A stretch of 7,437 nucleotides of DNA from Candidatus Hydrogenedentota bacterium (GTDB lineage: Bacteria > Hydrogenedentota > Hydrogenedentia > Hydrogenedentales > SLHB01). A program made the position numbers and the translations under genes. This document shows, in pieces, positions 6,499 to 7,437 of the stretch (positions within the stretch are counted from its first letter, which is position 1; every line of letters starts with the position of its first letter). The notes under the pieces were generated by a model, which searched no databases, was not told the origin of the DNA, and saw nothing but the letters and a program-made list of their open reading frames with translations. The DNA lies in assembly GCA_016934125.1 (NCBI GenBank), contig JAFGTL010000498.1, positions 1 to 7,437 of the forward strand. Direction: 5' to 3'.

Positions 6499-6896
6499 GC
6501 CGCGGACGCGTCACGCTGCGCACCTGGCTTCTGCTCGCCCTCCTCGTGGCCATAGCGGGCACCTGGGCGTTCACCCACGTCCGGGACAGGGCCCTGCGGG
6601 CGGAACTCGAGGAGTTGGCGGCCGAGGCGGCCACGCTTATGGCGGAGGTGGGCTGGCGTCAGCCCGATCAGCCTGCCAAAGCCTCGGTGACGATCGCCCG
6701 GAAATACGTGATATTCGGCCCGGTAACCGGCAAAGTGACGGTGTTCGTCAAGAATATCGGGCCGGACGGGACCCCCGCCTACGGGGAGTACAACGCGTTC
6801 TACACCCGTGAAGCCGGGGCTTGGCTGCGGGCCGAGAGCGGGTTTTGCTCGGGCAATGAATGCCGGATCCGCGCTGCCGAGGCGTTGGGCCAATAG
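6495..6896 (+). CDS. Hypothetical single-pass membrane-anchored or exported protein, 133 residues
   Basis: I do not recognise this family. Residues 1-8 are basic (MSRGRVTLR), then residues 9-26 are a hydrophobic helix, either an uncleaved anchor or a signal peptide. Residues 30-52 form an acidic, Leu/Ala-rich helix, possibly coiled coil (RALRAELEELAAEAATLMAE). Residues 62-117 look like a small beta-rich domain (KASVTIARKYVIFGPVTGK, then KVTVFVKNIG and AYGEYNAFYTREAGAWLRAES). Cys118 and Cys123 in CSGNEC could form a disulfide, which fits an extracytoplasmic location. The ATG at 6495 is preceded by AGGGG at 6484-6488, six bases away. The gene lies 58 bp after the polytopic membrane protein, so the two are likely expressed together and may interact. 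It ends 17 bp from the convergent purQ stop. Confidence 0.8.
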   Translation: MSRGRVTLRTWLLLALLVAIAGTWAFTHVRDRALRAELEELAAEAATLMAEVGWRQPDQPAKASVTIARKYVIFGPVTGKVTVFVKNIGPDGTPAYGEYNAFYTREAGAWLRAESGFCSGNECRIRAAEALGQ

Positions 6897-6898
6897 CT

Positions 6899-6912
6899 GC
6901 CGCCGGCGCGGC
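6899..6912. terminator. Short GC hairpin at the convergent junction
   Basis: GCCGC-CGGC-GCGGC can form a five-pair all-GC stem with a four-base loop, exactly between the stop at 6896 and the purQ stop at 6914-6916. It could serve both strands, but there is no T-tract on either side, so at best it is a weak intrinsic terminator. Confidence 0.25.
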
Positions 6913-6913
6913 G

Positions 6914-7437
6914 TCAGGCCCCCAGTTCTGCGGCGGCGTACTCGACGGCGTTGCGGAACACACGGAGGCCGGCGCCCTCCTCGCCGGTTTCCTCGCGCGT
7001 CCACCGGGGGTGGTTGGTGGGGTGGACGAAGGCCTCGGGATGGGGCATGAGGCCGAAGACGCGTCCGGTGGGATCGCAGATACCGGCGATATCGTCGACG
7101 GCGCCGTTCGGGTTGGCGGGGAACTCGCCGCGAGCGGGGGATCCATCGCGCCGGGCGTAACGAAGGGCCACCTGGCCATCGGCGCGGAGCCGTTCGAGGG
7201 TGGCCTCATCGCGCGCGATGAATTTGCCTTCGCCGTGGCGGATGGGCAACTCGAGGCGCTCGACGCCCTTGAGCCACACGCACCGGGTGTTCCGTGCGAC
7301 CGCCAAAGACACCCAGCGGTTCTCGAACCGGCCCGAATCGTTCCACGTGAGGGTGACTTCCTGCTCAAACCGGCCGTCGAAAGCCGGCAACATGCCCGCC
7401 TTGACGAGCACCTGGAATCCGTTGCAGATGCCGATGA
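6914..7437 (-). CDS. purQ: Phosphoribosylformylglycinamidine synthase, glutaminase subunit (5' end cut by window edge)
   Basis: PurQ supplies ammonia from glutamine to PurL for the fourth step of purine synthesis (FGAR to FGAM), in the cytoplasm. The window holds the last 173 residues. The class I glutamine amidotransferase triad is present: the nucleophile Cys in IGICNGFQ (Cys codon 7424-7426, right at the edge), and His and Glu in LMPHPEAF (His codon 7040-7042). Other family marks are the PIRHGEGKF segment, FPANPNGAVDDIAGICDPTGRVFG and the ending VFRNAVEYAAAELG. After the PHPEAF motif comes HPTNHPRWTREETGEEG, an extension typical of the longer PurQ form of about 260-270 residues and absent from the short 225-residue form. 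It is a stand-alone subunit here, because the frame ends at the PurQ C-terminus. Its promoter lies outside the window. It is convergent with the neighbouring plus-strand pair and shows no functional link to it. Confidence 0.95.
   Translation of the reverse strand, partial: IGICNGFQVLVKAGMLPAFDGRFEQEVTLTWNDSGRFENRWVSLAVARNTRCVWLKGVERLELPIRHGEGKFIARDEATLERLRADGQVALRYARRDGSPARGEFPANPNGAVDDIAGICDPTGRVFGLMPHPEAFVHPTNHPRWTREETGEEGAGLRVFRNAVEYAAAELGA

Overview
The window is GC-rich and bacterial, with closely packed genes, clear Shine-Dalgarno sites at several starts and no tRNA, rRNA, CRISPR array or insertion sequence that I can see. The mix of a large secreted glycosidase-like protein with Fn3-like and LamG-like modules, a lipoprotein-type glycerophosphodiester phosphodiesterase, a polytopic membrane protein of a little-studied type and a stand-alone PurQ glutaminase fits a Gram-negative bacterium of the Planctomycetes/Verrucomicrobia/Hydrogenedentes kind. 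That placement is an impression from protein style and is not proven by a marker gene.

Layout. Positions 1-5175 carry three genes on the minus strand. In transcription order they are a 1205-residue secreted multi-domain protein (1558-5175), a GT4-type glycosyltransferase (477-1538, 19 bp downstream) and, 72 bp further on, an exported glycerophosphodiester phosphodiesterase cut off by the left edge (1-404). A 247-bp divergent intergenic region (5176-5422) rich in inverted repeats separates this block from two plus-strand genes: a 337-residue multi-pass membrane protein with a glycine-rich loop (5423-6436) and a 133-residue single-pass protein with a possible disulfide pair (6495-6896). A 21-codon ORF bridges those two genes exactly, with ATGA overlaps at both ends. 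The right end (6914-7437, minus strand) is the C-terminal part of PurQ, convergent with the plus-strand pair and separated from it by a short GC hairpin.

Working together. The minus-strand block looks like glycan and cell-envelope functions: a secreted putative carbohydrate-active protein, a sugar transferase and a phosphodiester hydrolase. A shared transcript for the first two is well supported by spacing; the third has a candidate promoter of its own. The membrane-protein pair is probably cotranscribed, with unknown function. PurQ is housekeeping purine synthesis. I found no defence system, mobile element or clearly new system. The best leads are a 12-bp in-frame tandem repeat in the large gene, the bridging mini-ORF and the palindromic divergent intergenic region.
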